Shown: positions 23,991 to 36,934 of the stretch, piece after piece
Layout: the number at the start of each line of letters is the position of its first letter
Position numbering within the stretch: position 1 is the first letter of the stretch
DNA from: Liquidambar formosana
Lineage: Eukaryota > Streptophyta > Magnoliopsida > Saxifragales > Altingiaceae
DNA length: 64,000 nt
NCBI GenBank assembly: GCA_039720395.1
Contig: CM077827.1
Location: 19,705,602 to 19,769,601, forward strand
Direction: 5' to 3'
Program-made: the position numbers and the translations under genes
Notes under the pieces: generated by a model
What the model was told of the DNA's origin: nothing
The model's input: the letters and a program-made list of their open reading frames with translations, nothing else
Databases searched by the model: none

Positions 23991-26900
23991 TGATTAAAAA
24001 TGGACAGATCTTAGATGGTCAAGGATAGAAGATCACGCGATTATGGGGAGGGGGTTGAACAATTTTTAAAATTTACAGTGGCCTAGGCTTCTAGTTATTG
24101 TTCCATACGATGTCCATGTACGCAATGTGGAAATTTGATATATTAGTCCATTGAAAAGATAAAAGATCATCTTATTCGTATTGGTAGAGATCAAAGTTAT
24201 TGTACATGGATATGGCATGGAAAATCAGTTCCTAAAAGGGCATCGTCAAATATAAATGCACAGGATTTAGACCACCAACAATTTGAAACATTGCCTTTAG
24301 ACGATGTAGCTAGCGTAGTCGAAATGGTTGAAGCTGAACAAGATCAGTGTACGAGTGATCCTAAAATGTTCAAAAAATTGCTCGTAGATGCTGAAAAACC
24401 TTTGTATCCTGGTTGTACTAAGTTTACAAAGTTATCGGCCTTGGTTAAACTTTACAATTTAAAAGCAAGAAACGATATGTCTGACAAACTGTTTTCAGAA
24501 CTGTTGCAATTGTTGGGAAGCATGCTTCCAGATGATAATGAAATGCCATTGTCAATGTATGAGACTAAAAAGACCTTGATTGCAACGGAATTGAATTACA
24601 AGAAAATACATACATGTCCCAATGATTGCATACTCTATAGGAAGAAGTATATTGATGCAACTACATGCCCCATTTGTGGGATGTCAATATGGAAATTAAA
24701 CAAGAATGAGATTGAGAATCAAGGCATCCCTGCAAAAGTCTTGTGGTATTTTCCACCTATCCTAAGGTTTAGAAGGATGTTTCACTCCGTACAAATAGCA
24801 AAAGATTTGATGTGGCATACCCATCAAAGAGAAACTGATAATAAACTATGTCACCCAACTGACTCCCCATCGTGAAATCTAATAGATCACAAGTGGCCAG
24901 ATTTTGAAATAGAATCAAGAAACCTTCGATTAGCCCTTTCACCAGATGGAATCAATTCACACAGTTGACTCAGCAATGGGTACAGTTGTTGACTAGTAAT
25001 ATTGATCACCTACAACCTTCTACCGTAGTTATGCATGAAGAGAAAATTTATGATGTTGACATTGTTGATATCAGGTCCATAACAACCTGGTAATGACATT
25101 GATGTTTACTTGGCGCCATTGATTGATGATTTAAAAATGCTCTGGTAGGTAGCCATTGAGGCTTATGATGCTTACCAACAACAGTCGTTTATGTTAAGGC
25201 TGTTTTGTTATAGACAATCAATTATTTTCCTACATGTGGTAACTTATGCGATTGCAAGGTGAGGAGATATCATGCTTGTCCAATATGTAGTGAAGATAGA
25301 TATTATTCTAAATTAAAACATGAGAATAAGATATCATATCCTGGGCACAGAAGATTTCTTCATCATTATCATCCATACCGAAATGAGAGAAAGGCATTTA
25401 ATAATAAGCAAGAATTTGGGTTGCCTCCAACACCTTTGAGTGGATAGGAAATTCTAAAAAAGGTTGAAAGTATCAAATTCCCATAGGGAAAGACGAAGGA
25501 ATCACGTAATGCAACGTGCGATGCTGCTAAAAAATGTTAGAAGAAGAAGTCAATATTCTTTGAGCTTGAGTATTAGAAATATTTGCATGTTCGACACAAC
25601 TTAGATGTCATGCACATTAAGAAAAATGTGTGCGAGAACATTGTTGGTACATTACTTAATATTCCAATAAAAACAAAAGATGGTGAACATTCTCGCCTAG
25701 ATCTTGTAGAGATGGGTGTAAGGAAAGAATTGGCACTAGTGAAAAGAGATAAGCAGACATATTTGCCTCCAACGTATTTTACCTTATCTAGGAAAGAGAA
25801 GAGTTTGCAAAACATTGTTGGATTTTAAGGTCCCGGAAGGACACTCTTCAAATTTTAAAAATCGTATCTCAATTCAAGATTTAAAGCTTTATGGTCTTAA
25901 GTCGTATAATTGCCATATACTAATGCAGCAACTATTGCTTGTAGCTATACAATCAGTGTTACCTAAGTACGCAAGATATGCTATTATTAGGTTCTATTTT
26001 TTCTTTAAGGGGATATATAGTAAAGTGGTCGATGTGATGTAATTGGTTGAAATACAAAAGGATATTGTGATCACATTATGTCTGCTTGAAAAATATTTTC
26101 CACCATCATTTTTTGATGTTATAATTCACCTAACAGTGCATCTTGTTAGAGAAGTTCAACTTTGTGGACCAATTTATTTTCGATGGATGTATCCCTTTGA
26201 GAGGTTCATGAAGGTCTTAAAAAGTTATGTACGAAATCGTAATCGTCCAAAAGGTGGTATTACCAAATGTTACATAGCAGAAGAAGCTATTAAGTTTTGT
26301 GCGGAGTTCCTATCAAGAGTTGATCCCGTTGGGATTTCATCTACTCGAAACATTGTGTCAGATGATCCAACAATTGGAAAGCCTTTAACAAGTGGTCACA
26401 TTGTTATAGTTTATTGTCAAGAATAGGAGTAAGCACATCATTATGTGTGGATAAACACAACTAAAGTTGAACCTTATATTGAGTAAAGAACTTCTATTTT
26501 CTTTTTATTTAATTTTATTTTCATATAGTACTTAGGATTATGCTAGGAACTAATCTTTCAATTTGCTACTTGTTAATAATTGATAGCAAACATATCGAAT
26601 GGTTGAAGGTACAACATCCTAGAAAAGCAAAAAACCAAAAGTGGATACATAGTGAACACATGCACACCTTTATTTATTGGCTATGTGAAAAAGTAATCTA
26701 GAAATTGAACATTTGGTACTTTCATTATGTCATTAGAAAATTAGCAAATTGACTAACCATTTTACTATATACACAAATTATAGAGGCTTTGAGTATTTCA
26801 AATAATATCTCAGAAACCTTGAAGTGACTAGCACATGGATCTAGCCTAGAAGTAATAGAATACCTAGGCTATATGATTAATGGTTGTCATTTTCACACGA

Positions 26901-27076
26901 TCAAGTGTGACAATTCATGAGCCAGCCAAAACAGTGGAGTGGCTTTAGTGGCCACAGCTATGCAAATGGCTAAGGCAACTAATAAGAACCCTGTGTTTGC
27001 TGATATGGGTTTCTATGGAAGAATTACTGAAATATGGTAGTTTGATTATAATATGTTTAGTATTCCAGTATTTAAG

Positions 27077-28396
27077 TGCAAACCTAAGGTTTTCAACCAA
27101 GAGCATATCGATTTTGATGATAATAAAGGATCGATGTTAGTGCTAATAGTTTAAATGTCAAGACAATGATCAAAGCTAGGTACTCAAGTGCAAATTATAT
27201 CAAGCATAAGTAAGGATCAATTGATTCAAGGCTTATCCATAGCATGGTACATCAAGCATAGGCTCAAGACATCAAGGACACTCAAGCATAAGTACAAGTG
27301 AGCATGGAAAGCAATGCAAAGACCTACAAACACTCAAGACCAAGTAAGCATGTACATTGAAGATATTTATGATTTCAAGTTGAGTGTTAGGATATAATTG
27401 TTCGTGGTTGCTCAATAATCGCTCTATTGATCTAGTTAGACCTTAGAACCTTCAAACCAATTGATTTTATCATTTGCAGAAGGCCTAAGTTTATGTTAAT
27501 GGACTTAACTAAATAATTTTCATGGAACATCACATTTAGATTGCTTCTGCCCAATTCAGTTGACTCAAACTCCATTTCAGTCGACTCAATTGTCCAATGC
27601 AGCATCTCTCTTGTGTCTTCTGATTCTACCTGAATCAATCAACTGAATTGCCAATTCAGTCGACTGATTGGGCAAATCAGAACTCTAACAGCTAGTTTTT
27701 GAAAGGTTGTTGGTGCATTTAATGCCACCAAACAGCTCTTTCCCGGCATTTATTGCTTCAAACGGTCATATTATTCCAAATACCTATATAAACAATGATT
27801 CAAATGCATTTATGATTACCAATACAGAAGTATTCATTATTATCCATCTTTTAGCCCTAATTTCATCAAAAGCATTTACTGAGCTATCATTAAAAATGAG
27901 CTGAGCTTTTATTACTGTGTAATTCACTCTTGAAGAGAGTCTCCTTGTACACAAATCTCATCTTCTACAATCTTATAATCAAGGGTTGGTGATAACCCCA
28001 AGTTTGGCACTTGGAGAGTGTTTTTTAGCAAGTGTTAGGTGAAAACACTTGACTTATAAAGGGTTGGTGATAACCCCAAGTTTGGCACTTGGAGAGTGTC
28101 TTTTAGCAAGTGTTAGGTGAAAACACTTGACTTATAAAGGTTTGCTGCTCCACCTTGAAGGAGAGTGATAGTGGATTTGAATCCTCATGCAGAGCTCTTG
28201 AGACGAGGACGTAGGCGAGAAACCAAACCTTGTTAAATCGTTGTTTGCAATCTTTTTATCCCTTAAACTCTTTATATTGCACTTGATTTATATTGATGTG
28301 ATATATCGTGGGCTAAATAATTTTAAGATTGGATAATATTCCATTGTTAGCTAATAGCCCTATTCACCACCCTCTAAGGTTGTTCTCTTGGGACAA
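27077..28396 (+). mobile_element. Solo LTR inside the CACTA transposase
   Basis: The body matches the LTR at 32617-33894 over most of its length (CGATTTTGATGATAATAAAG, the TTTCCCGGCATTTATTG block, and the GGGACAACA end). It interrupts the tnp2 reading frame between IPVFKCK and the following VKVDA segment. The 5' boundary is unclear (TGCAAACC could be host), and I could not match target duplications. It carries CAGTCGACTG-type words (27547-27672) and a 78-bp tandem duplication (27983-28138). Confidence 0.7.
27983..28138. repeat. 78-bp tandem duplication within the LTR
   Basis: Two adjacent copies begin GGGTTGGTGATAACCCCAAG (27983 and 28061) and differ by about one base. The related LTRs at 32617 and 10252 have a single copy, so the duplication is private to this insertion. 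Confidence 0.85.
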
Positions 28397-31300
28397 CAGA
28401 GTTAAAGTAGATGCATGCACATTAGTTAAACTTGATAGGATAGGCCATAAGTCTAATCCTTTTATTTTAACTTCTCAAGCCAAGTAGGTTTTTTTTGTAG
28501 AAGATCAACTTAATGTGAATTGGTCACTTGTTCTAACAACTCCTCAGAAAGACTACCATGATGACAATGTTGTTGATGAGCTCGTTAATGGATCTATGGA
28601 ACCTAATGATCAAGTTATGCCTGCTTTGGAGTCATATGATATAGTGGATGAGCGTGGGATATTTTACATGAGAGCAGACTGTGAAGAAACATGGATAGAT
28701 AATTCTCCTTAAGCTATTTTGACTTCTTCTCCATTCAATTTATTTAAATTTCCCAATAGAGAATTTGGTTCTAGTTGAGTATTTTTATTAGTAATATTAC
28801 TAGATGGTATGCATTTGACTGCATTTTTTTTGGCTCATATATTTTTCTTTTTGTGTGTGAGGCCTTTTTTGGATATATTGATAGCTCAGGTTGTTTAGTC
28901 TGCAAAGACGTATGAATTGGTTTACCAAATTGTTGAATTTGAACAAGACTTTTTAGTACCACTAGATATGTGTAAGTCCCATTTATTTTTGTTATAAAAA
29001 TTTCTCCTTTTTAATCCTTAATTTGATATTTTACTTATTTTACATGTGTAAAAAATTTGTGGACAAATTTGTAAGCTATTGTTAAATTTGTTTGGATGGT
29101 TCAGATTACTTGGTATATGTTTGCAATATTTATCACTTAGAAAGTGTTAACTTTTTTTTTTTTTTTCCTTTTATTTAACATGCTATTTGGAATTAGTGTA
29201 TATCCATATTTTTTGGTATTAATGGATCCAACTCAACCAAGTGATGAAGAGAATGTGGCACCGTCAACAACAAAAAGTAAACCTAAAAAGAAGAAAAGAG
29301 GTCCAACAACCCTTCCACAAATCACAAAGAATAGAAGTGCCAGTGTATGTAAAGGCATTGAATACAATGAATTTGGCCAACCAATAGACGATAATTCAGT
29401 TCTGATGGAAAGCCATATTGGTACTTTAGTTCGTTCTATGGTACCAATATTTTATACTTCTTGGCCCAGTGTGCCAGATGAGATTAAAAACAAATTATGG
29501 AGTTGTCTAGTAAGTAATATTGGGGTACATGCATTTTATTTTGTGTTATTTTTATTAGTTAATTTAGGACAAGTTTTATTTGCTTATTAAACAGCATTTG
29601 AAGTTCATCCAAAAAGTAAGCATAATATTCTAAAATCAATAGGTGAGAAATTTAGGGCATTTAAGAAAAATCTCAACAGAGATTATGTAATTTCATTCAT
29701 GTCTGATTCTGTTTGCCTTTGGCAACCACCTGATCATTATACTTCCATTCCAAAAGCGCATTGGGATGCATTTGTTAACTAAAAAATAACACCAAAGTTT
29801 CAAGTACATATGATAAACTTTTGTTATTTAGAAGTAAAAGTTGGTTTTATTTTTTATAAAATGTAATTATATTTTTTTATACTATTTTTGTAACATTTAA
29901 GCAAGTTTCAATGGGAAAGATAGTCAAAGAAGAGTTACAATCATCGAATAAGCCGAAGGGGCTATGATAGGTTCGGAAAAGATCTTGTGAGTATTTTATT
30001 TATTAATTATTATACATAATTCTGGTTGTATATTTTAAAACCAATATATTTCAACCATAGTATACTATTTTAATGCACATTATACAACCTATTTTTTGTT
30101 TAATAGCAAAAGACTTTGAAAGTGTCAACAAATCTACCAAAGCATATTGGATAGAAATATGCTCACCAAAACAAAGAAGGTGGATATGATAATGATAAAG
30201 CAATGGCCCAAGCTAAAAAAAATTGTAAGTTTTGTTCATATGCACTAATTTCATTGAGTATAGATATGATTCATTGTTATATATGCCTTTAATTGGGAGC
30301 ATTACAGGATAAAGTGACCAAAGGAGTTGAAAATAGGACAATACACACTGAAGGAAGAAATGATATCCTTAGAATTGCATTGGGCACTCTTGAGCATTCT
30401 AGGGTGAGGGCTATAGGAAACTATGTCACACAGAAGGGTTACTACAATAATCATGGTTCTGAAAACATTCCATGGAAAAAGTTGTATCTTGAACTAAAGG
30501 GAGAGATGCAATTGGACTAAAGGGACAGATGCAGGACATAATATGGGCAGAGATTAACTTATTGCATCAAAGGTTGCCCCAGTCTGATAATGTTAGTTCG
30601 AATAGTGTCACAACTAATAAAGTACCCACTCCACAGTTTAGTTGTCCGTTAAAGAGAAAGTCAATAAAGATCAAAGATGATGTTCCACGATCAAATCCCA
30701 ATAGAAAAAGCAATAAGGTATATATCTTGTTTTACATAAAATTAAGTTTGTTGTATACTAATGTCATTTATTATGTCCTTTATATTGTTATTATTAACGT
30801 TTTTTTACTCTTTGCTGTAGAGCAAGCTTTGTAAGTTAGCAGTGGGCACGATTAATAACATCGTAGCTCATGGTACAATGTTTGATAGAGATTCACTTGA
30901 TGAAAAAATTAATACTGTTATGTTAGGTGAATCCTATCGACATGTGTTAGTTGACTTTGTATTAAGTCCAGATGCCCTTCTCCCGGTGCCCATTCCTGAT
31001 GAAATGAAAATTCTAAAAGATGCACAAGGATTTCATGTGGCTTAGCTTAAGGATTTAATAATAACACCTGGCATGCCTGGTCCACATTTAGAATGTACGT
31101 CAAAGAGAAAGGCAATAAAGAACAAGGATGATATGCCACGATTGAATCCCAATGGAAAAAGCAGGAAGGTATATATCTTGTTTTACATAAAATTAAGTAT
31201 GTTGTGTACTAATGTCATTTATTATGTCTTTTATATTGTTATTATTAACGTTTTTTTAACTCTTTGTTGTAGAGCAAGCCTTGTAAGTTAGCGGTGGGCA

Positions 31301-32460
31301 CGATTTATAACATCGTAGCTCATGGTACTGTTGGGAATCGAACAAGAGGGAAAAATAGAAGTGCAGAATATAAAAGTTTTTCCTATGATTCCCAATCCCA
31401 TGAATCTAACTATACATAATACAAAATCAAACCCTAACTACGAAGAGGGTTAGAACACTTATAGTTTGAATGTCTTCTCCTTTTTGCTCCAAGCTTCGAT
31501 TTCGGACAGCAGTGAATGAGCAGCCCAAGTGTGCTGCCTCCAACGGTATCCACAACTAGCTAGAGCTTCAAGTCCTAATCCTCTTTTCCTTGTTGTTGCT
31601 AGAATAGGAGAAGAGAAGAGAGAGAGTGCTGGAAATTTTGGCCAGCCCTTAGTCTTTTCAAAAAGTGATGATTTCACACATCAAAGTGTGACTTATATAG
31701 TCCACACTCAAGGGGCCGGCCCTAGGGGGAAACCCTATTATGGTTTTATGCAATTTATCTAAATTGCACAATAACCCTGTAAATTATATCAAATATAAAT
31801 AGGCCACAAAGAACTATTCTTTTATTCACTCTTACCCTTACTCTCATAGACTTTAAAGCTGATCTTGCATGATCAGTGTGTGACCCATTGGGTTCATATC
31901 ATCAAGTAGTAGGAATAGCACGAGGTGTGTACAGTGGAACTCTTTCCATTTAGGGTCTAATTGGAACTCCTTCCAATTCCCTAATAACTCACTTATATCA
32001 ATTAGGGCTTCTACTAACCATGAATGACACCTAGCATATGGTTCATGGTGTTGTCCTTAATGAGGTGAATAAGTATCTATCAAAGAACCCTTCTGTTATA
32101 GTTTATAGGTTACAATTGCATCCTTCCTTCAACACAATGTCTCCAATTAAACTAATAGGATATGGAAGTCTATCAAGTCCCTAGTTTAATTACTTTATAC
32201 TCAATTATGAATATCAACTCATTGACGAACTCATGGAAACTCTTTTCCATATTCATCCTACCATGGTCATGGATTTAATGAGTTATATTATGAATGCTAT
32301 ATGAGACATTCTCTCTCTTTTTCCTGAGAGTGATGGATCCCTTGTTGATCACTCACATGCCTTCATACACATAGCAGTAGGGCCAATGAACACTTTCGCA
32401 AACCCCTGAATAGGATTTGCACTTAGTGTTATCAAACTTCTAAAGCTACATGCAAAAGAC

Positions 32461-34448
32461 CATGGACTTAAAAATCACGATATATCGACGATATGTCGCG
32501 ATATATCGCCACATCGAAGGGTAACGATACGATATATTGTTGCGAAATTGAAGAATTTTCAAAAAAAAAAATATCGAATGATATCAGCGATATATCGAAG
32601 ATATCGAAGATATATCTGTTGGCCCCAAGGTTGTATAACCAAGGGCATATCCGAGATTTTGATGATAACAAAGGATCGATGTTAGTATTAATGGTTTATT
32701 TTTCAAAATTATAATCAAAGCTAGGTACTCGAGCATATGGATCCAAATGAAGCACAAAGGCATATCCATATCATGGAACTCAAACCACACATGCTTATGA
32801 TATCAAGGATAATCAAACGTAAAAGCATACGAGCATAGAAAGCATGCAAAAGACCTACAAACACTCAAGACCAAGCTAGCATCGTCAATGAAGATACTTA
32901 AATAGCTATGAGTGAGGTTTTAGGTTCTTCGTGTACTTGATTGCTCAAATGATCACTTCATTGACCTAGATGGACCTTAGGATCCTTGGGTAAACTTAAT
33001 TCATCTCTTGAACAAGGCCTAAGTTAATGCAAATGAACTTGATTGGTTTAAACTTGTGATATAATCCTTATAAGTTCATTTCTACCCAAATCAGTCGACT
33101 CATTCTTGAGTCAGTCAACTCATTTGAGCAGAAGAGGTCCCCTGCTCCTGCCTTGTGATTCTGCTTAAATCAGTCCACTGAATTCCCAATTCAGTCGACT
33201 AATTTAGCAAATTAGTGGACTGAATTGAGTATTCAGTCGACTGATTGTGCGATCTCAGAACTCCAACGGCTAGTTTTTGAAAGGTTGTTGAGGCATTAAA
33301 TGCCACTAAACGGCTCTTTCCCGGCATTTATTGTACCAAACGGTCATATTATGCCTATTGCCTATATAAACAATGATTCAAATGCATTTATGATAACCAA
33401 TACAAGAGAATTCATTGTTTTCATTCTTCAAGCCCTAAATTCATTAAGGGCATTCATTGAGCAATCAATTAGAAGAGAGCTGAGCTTTAATCTCTGTGTT
33501 ATTCACTCTTAAAGAGAGTTTCTTTGTACACAAATCTCATCTCTACAAACTTGTAATCAAGGGTTGGTAATAACCCCATTCTTTGCACTTGAGAAAGTGT
33601 GGCTGAACAAGTGTTGGTTGAAAGCACTTGATTTGTAAAGGTTTGCTGCTCCACCTTGAAGGAGAGTGATAGTGGATTGGTGAATCCTCAAGCGAGCTCT
33701 TAAGGCGAGGACGTAGGCGGGAAGGCTGAACCTGGTTAAATCTTGTGTTTGCATTCTCTTTCTCTCATTCTCTCTACTATTTATTGTTGAGATATCTCTA
33801 TTTGCTATAATCTGATTTTAGTTTGCTATTATATTTTTTAATTGGCCAATAACCCTATTCACTCCCCCTCTAGGGTTGTTTATTTGGGACAACAATATCG
33901 CTGATATCGAAGATATATCGCTGATATCGTTCAAGATATCGACACTGTCATGTTTAAATGCCCTTTTGCTGATTGCTGGTGAAATTTTTACACATTAGAA
34001 TAGGTTAGGATTCACATATATATGTACATTTTACTATGCTTAGTGTTTCACATAATTTAAAATATTATTTCAAACCAATGGTGTTTGGTCCAATAGCACT
34101 CTATATTTAAATGTTACAAAAATCTATTTCAATGTTATATAACATTTAAATGTTGAATTTACAAAATTTTCTATTATTTATTTACTTAGCACGGTATATT
34201 TTTTATACCCTACGCAACACATACTTGTATTATACATATTTAAATTGCAATATTTTGATGCTAGATTGTGTATTAGAGTTTAAATCATTGTTTCCCAGAG
34301 TTTCAATAAAAATATCCATGTTTAACTCATAATATCCACTATATCTTTAAAACGATATCGATATTGTCGATATATCCAACGATATATCCGATATATCCAC
34401 ATTTTTAGACCCTCGATATATCCATCGATATCGATATTAAAGTCCTTG
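32461..34448. mobile_element. hAT-like 'GATATATCG-word' element (copy A)
   Basis: The flanks are CAAAAGAC (32453-32460) and CATAAGAC (34449-34456), 7 of 8 matching. The ends are inverted repeats: CATGGACTTAAAAATC on the left and, inward from the right, CAAGGACTTTAATATC. Both fit the hAT end pattern (pyrimidine-A-purine/N-G). The subterminal parts are dense with ATATCGAT/GATATATCG words. No transposase is encoded. A solo LTR is inserted 150 bp from the left end. Confidence 0.8.
32617..33894 (+). mobile_element. Solo LTR (Copia-type) nested in the hAT-like element
   Basis: This 1278-bp LTR starts TGTTGGCCCC and ends GGGACAACA. It has perfect 5-bp target duplications ATATC (32612-32616 and 33895-33899). 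It is a sister of the LTRs at 10252 and 27077. It carries six to seven CAGTCGACTG-like words between 33095 and 33245. It is the innermost layer of the nest. Confidence 0.88.
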
Positions 34449-35639
34449 CATAAGACAACTATGGTGTCACAGGTTTAAGGATTACTTGTACCACTATAAC
34501 AATGAGAAACTGATTAACAGGCAGGATAAAACTCCATTCAGTTTATCTCATATCTTTGGTCACATTCAATGTACCTATTCGATTAATAGGCACCCACCTG
34601 TTGGTTGTAGTGTCTCCACACAAATAGCTTAAGACCAGCTATCCTCCTATAGAGTCACCTAACAAGTGCTAGTCCTATGGTTCATTATTGTCCATCATAG
34701 TGAACCTTCAACTAGAAATGCTTTAAGAGTTTAGTACAGAGATATATCTACAGTCTCAAAATTACAACTCTTTGTAATTCCATATTCTCAACTCTAACTC
34801 CATGGACATATTATGTAAATATAAATGATGCATATAAACATAATAGAATAAGCCCTTTTATTAAATCAATAATAAATGTGACATACATAAATGAAATCAA
34901 ATGATTATTCCTAATCCTTAAACAATCATCTCTATAATTGGTTCTTGGGCATAATCCTAACAAGTACAATGTTTAATAGAGAATCACTTGATGAAAAAAT
35001 TCATACTGTTACGTTGGATGAATCCTATCAACGTGTGTCAGCTGACTTTGTATTAAGTCCAGATGTCCTTCTCATAGTACCCATTCCTGATGAAATGACA
35101 ACTCTAAGAGATGCATAAAGGTCTTATGTGGCTTGGCCCAAAGATCTTATAGTGATGGATGACATGCCTGGTTCGAATTTTGAATCAAATTTGAAGAAAA
35201 AGACAATGAAGACCAAGGATAATGTGCCAACTTTGAATCCTAAACAAAAATTGAGAAAGATAAATATCTCATTTATTAAAAGTTATGGCATTTATATCAC
35301 TCGTTATGTCTTTAATTGTTATTAATGTTATATTTTCATTCTTTACAATAGACCACTATCCCAACAAACTCATCAAGCAGGTCTCATGTGTTTATGGAAC
35401 AAAGTAGAGTCAATGATAATCTCAATGCCATTGATTCATTTGCTTTGTATGTTAAGCAATTTTGCAATGATGAAGTGTGCAATTTTCCATTGGAGGAAGA
35501 CTTATTTGGACATGAGATTAGTGTCATCGTTGAAAATGATGATGTGAAGTATATGTGTCAAATGAAAGAATTGGCAGCTACGTGCATGATAATTTACATG
35601 GGGTGAGATGAATTGATTTCTTAATTTAATGAACCTTAA

Positions 35640-36650
35640 AAAGTTAATTTCACTACAACATGACTTGTATGTTTATTTATTTATTTATCAGCAATCTCTA
35701 TAAGGCATTGAAGGGTTCCAGTCTTGAACAAAAGTTTCAATTCGTTAATCCCACTGCCATTTGTGGGTCAACCAAGTCTATTAAAGGATCTCAGGCTCTT
35801 TCAAAGTTTTAGATCCATTGGTGTGTTAGTTTTTGTAGCTTGGGTTTGGGTTATTCTTTTTTGTGGTGCCTTTGAAGAATTATATAGGGTCTATTTGGTG
35901 GTATTGTCTTGTTATGTATGGCGTGGAGTTTCTCCTCTTAGTTGGTTTCTGCGCAGTACCTTGCTGAGTTTTGAACTTTCTATATTTTTGGGGAGTGGTT
36001 TTATAGGTTTGTTTGTTTGCTTGGGTGGTTGTTTTGGGCTGGTTTTTTTCCTCTATATCACATTATATTTATTCAATAATAAAGTTTTTGTTTTTAATGA
36101 TAGAGAAAAAATAAAAATATTAAGAATCCTTGTAAGTTAGCATTAGCTTGTATCTCTTGCCTAGCTAATATTTTATTGAAATTATTGTGTGCAATATTTG
36201 CAGATAAGATAGAGAATTGAGAGATGCACAAGCATAAATCAAGGCATTGAAGTATTTAGAGAAGGCGCACAGTTTGCATATGTTATGGAGTTCAGTTGAA
36301 GGCTTTAATAATATATCAAAGTCCTAGGATTTTCTTCTTGTATATATGGGGAGAATAATAGTTTTTTTAGTCTTTTCTTTTAAGTAATTGGCAATTAGTT
36401 TGAGATTCGTACATTGCATTGTTTACTAATTTGGCTATCTAATTAATTTATGTGATATCTTTCATTTATGAGATGCGTACCTTATATTAGCTAATGGAAT
36501 TGTAATTTATAACGCTAGTTTGAATTGTGTTTGCATGATAAATTTAATATTTGAAATGTAATTGTAATAATAGAAATAGTTCCCTCACCTACTAGAAGCA
36601 ATACAAGTTTCCAAATAAATTTAAAAACCAAAAAAAAAAAAAGAAGAGAT
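35640..36650 (+). other. CACTA 3' region
   Basis: A TTTG/GTTT-rich stretch at 35850-36110 looks like a LINE tail (ends AATAATAAAGTTTTTG). The rest is AT-rich with a poly(A) at 36629-36640. A coiled frame near 36210-36290 may be the last tnpA exon. Nothing firm can be named. Confidence 0.35.
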
Positions 36651-36654
36651 TGTG

Positions 36655-36934
36655 GGGAATCGATTACGGTTTTTCTATGTGATCTTTTTGCAATGCAGAC
36701 ACGGTTTGTGAAGAAACCATGATCTTTGTCTAGCATTTGATCACGATTTTTGAAAAATTCACGGTTTTTGTTTGTTAAAAAGATCACGGTTCATTATTAA
36801 ACCATGATCTTTAATAAAAAAAGATCACGGTAAAAAACCGTGATCTAATGTGGACACTTTAGATCACACCTTAATAGATCACACTTTTGATTCACAATAA
36901 AAACCCGTGATCTATTTTGATTATTGTAGTAGTG
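36655..36934 (-). repeat. CACTA right subterminal repeats and inverted repeat
   Basis: Many copies of GATCACGGTT and its complement AACCGTGATC, in both orientations and including a palindromic pair at about 36824-36846, lead to the terminal repeat ending TTATTGTAGTAGTG at 36934. Confidence 0.88.

Larger units (their letters stand above)
23999..28712 (+). pseudogene. CACTA tnp2-type transposase (TNPD), decayed
   Basis: This is the main transposase of the CACTA element. From 23999 a frame reads MDRS-stop-M, then EGVEQFLKF and RCPCTQCGN, then SYCTWIWHGK: the transposase-associated N-terminal domain. Next come the Transposase_21 segments at 24390-24760 (KLSALVKLYNLKA, CPICGMS) and 25259-25447 (HACPICSED, KISYPGHRRFL, PPTPLSG). 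The segment at 25583-26420 contains RHNLDVMHIKKNVCENI, LGLK-type and YFPPSFFDVIIHLTVHLV, matching the DUF4218 part. A degenerate DUF4216-like tail follows (IPVFKCK near 27060). It is interrupted by an LTR and resumes at about 28397 with KLDRIGHKSNPFI, FVEDQL and PQKDYHD. Stops and frameshifts throughout mean it is inactive. Confidence 0.85.
31329..34962 (-). mobile_element. LTR insertion (solo LTR) nested in CACTA
   Basis: It starts TGTTGGGAATCG and ends TAATCCTAACA, with flanks GGTAC (31324-31328) and AGTAC (34963-34967) matching at four of five bases. Removing it restores the CACTA repeat unit exactly, which confirms the limits. Without the hAT-like element inside, it is about 1.64 kb. Its right end, read in reverse, matches the start of the Copia LTR at 16892, so it is an LTR of that family in minus orientation. 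Confidence 0.8.
30647..35290 (+). repeat. Three tandem copies of a ~450-bp exon-intron unit
   Basis: Copy 1 starts at 30647 and copy 2 at about 31095. Copy 2 is cut by the insertion at 31329 and resumes at 34963. A partial third copy starts at about 35193. Each begins with a coding block (an AAAGAGAAAG..AATAAAG-type start leading to a PxLNPxxKxRK peptide) followed by an intron with TATATATCTTGTTTTACATA. Copies 1 and 2 then share the GTGGGCACGATT block. Confidence 0.8.
29222..35606 (+). pseudogene. CACTA tnpA-like second gene, broken
   Basis: This is the second CACTA gene, of the plant En/Spm-like family. The first exon starts at 29222 with MDPTQPSDEEN and a Lys-rich tract (KPKKKKRG), then IEYNEFGQPI, IGTLVRSMVPI and PDEIKNKLW. 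A further exon near 29590-29780 has FEVHPKSKHNILKSIGEKFR and LWQPPDHY. A third near 29900-29990 reads SYNHRISRRGYDRFG. Downstream are HIGWIEICSPK-type and Asn/Lys-rich pieces, then a triplicated block (from 30647). The end, 35388-35606, contains an acidic stretch (FPLEEDLFGHEI). Frameshifts and the 3.6-kb insertion at 31329 break the gene. Exon limits are approximate. Confidence 0.65.
21129..36934 (+). mobile_element. CACTA (En/Spm) transposon with nested insertions
   Basis: This element is 15.8 kb long. Its ends are perfect 28-bp inverted repeats starting CACTACTACAATAATC (21129-21156 and 36907-36934). Subterminal arrays of GATCACGGTTTT-like words in both orientations follow at 21148-21330 and 36655-36905, as expected for transposase binding sites. 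It encodes decayed tnp2-type (24.0-28.7 kb) and tnpA-type (29.2-35.6 kb) genes on the plus strand. It also carries a SNF2 gene fragment (22.77-22.94 kb) and at least two retroelement insertions. Without the insertions it is about 10.9 kb. The 3-bp flanks differ (CCT on the left, GGT on the right), so no target duplication is visible. Confidence 0.92.
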
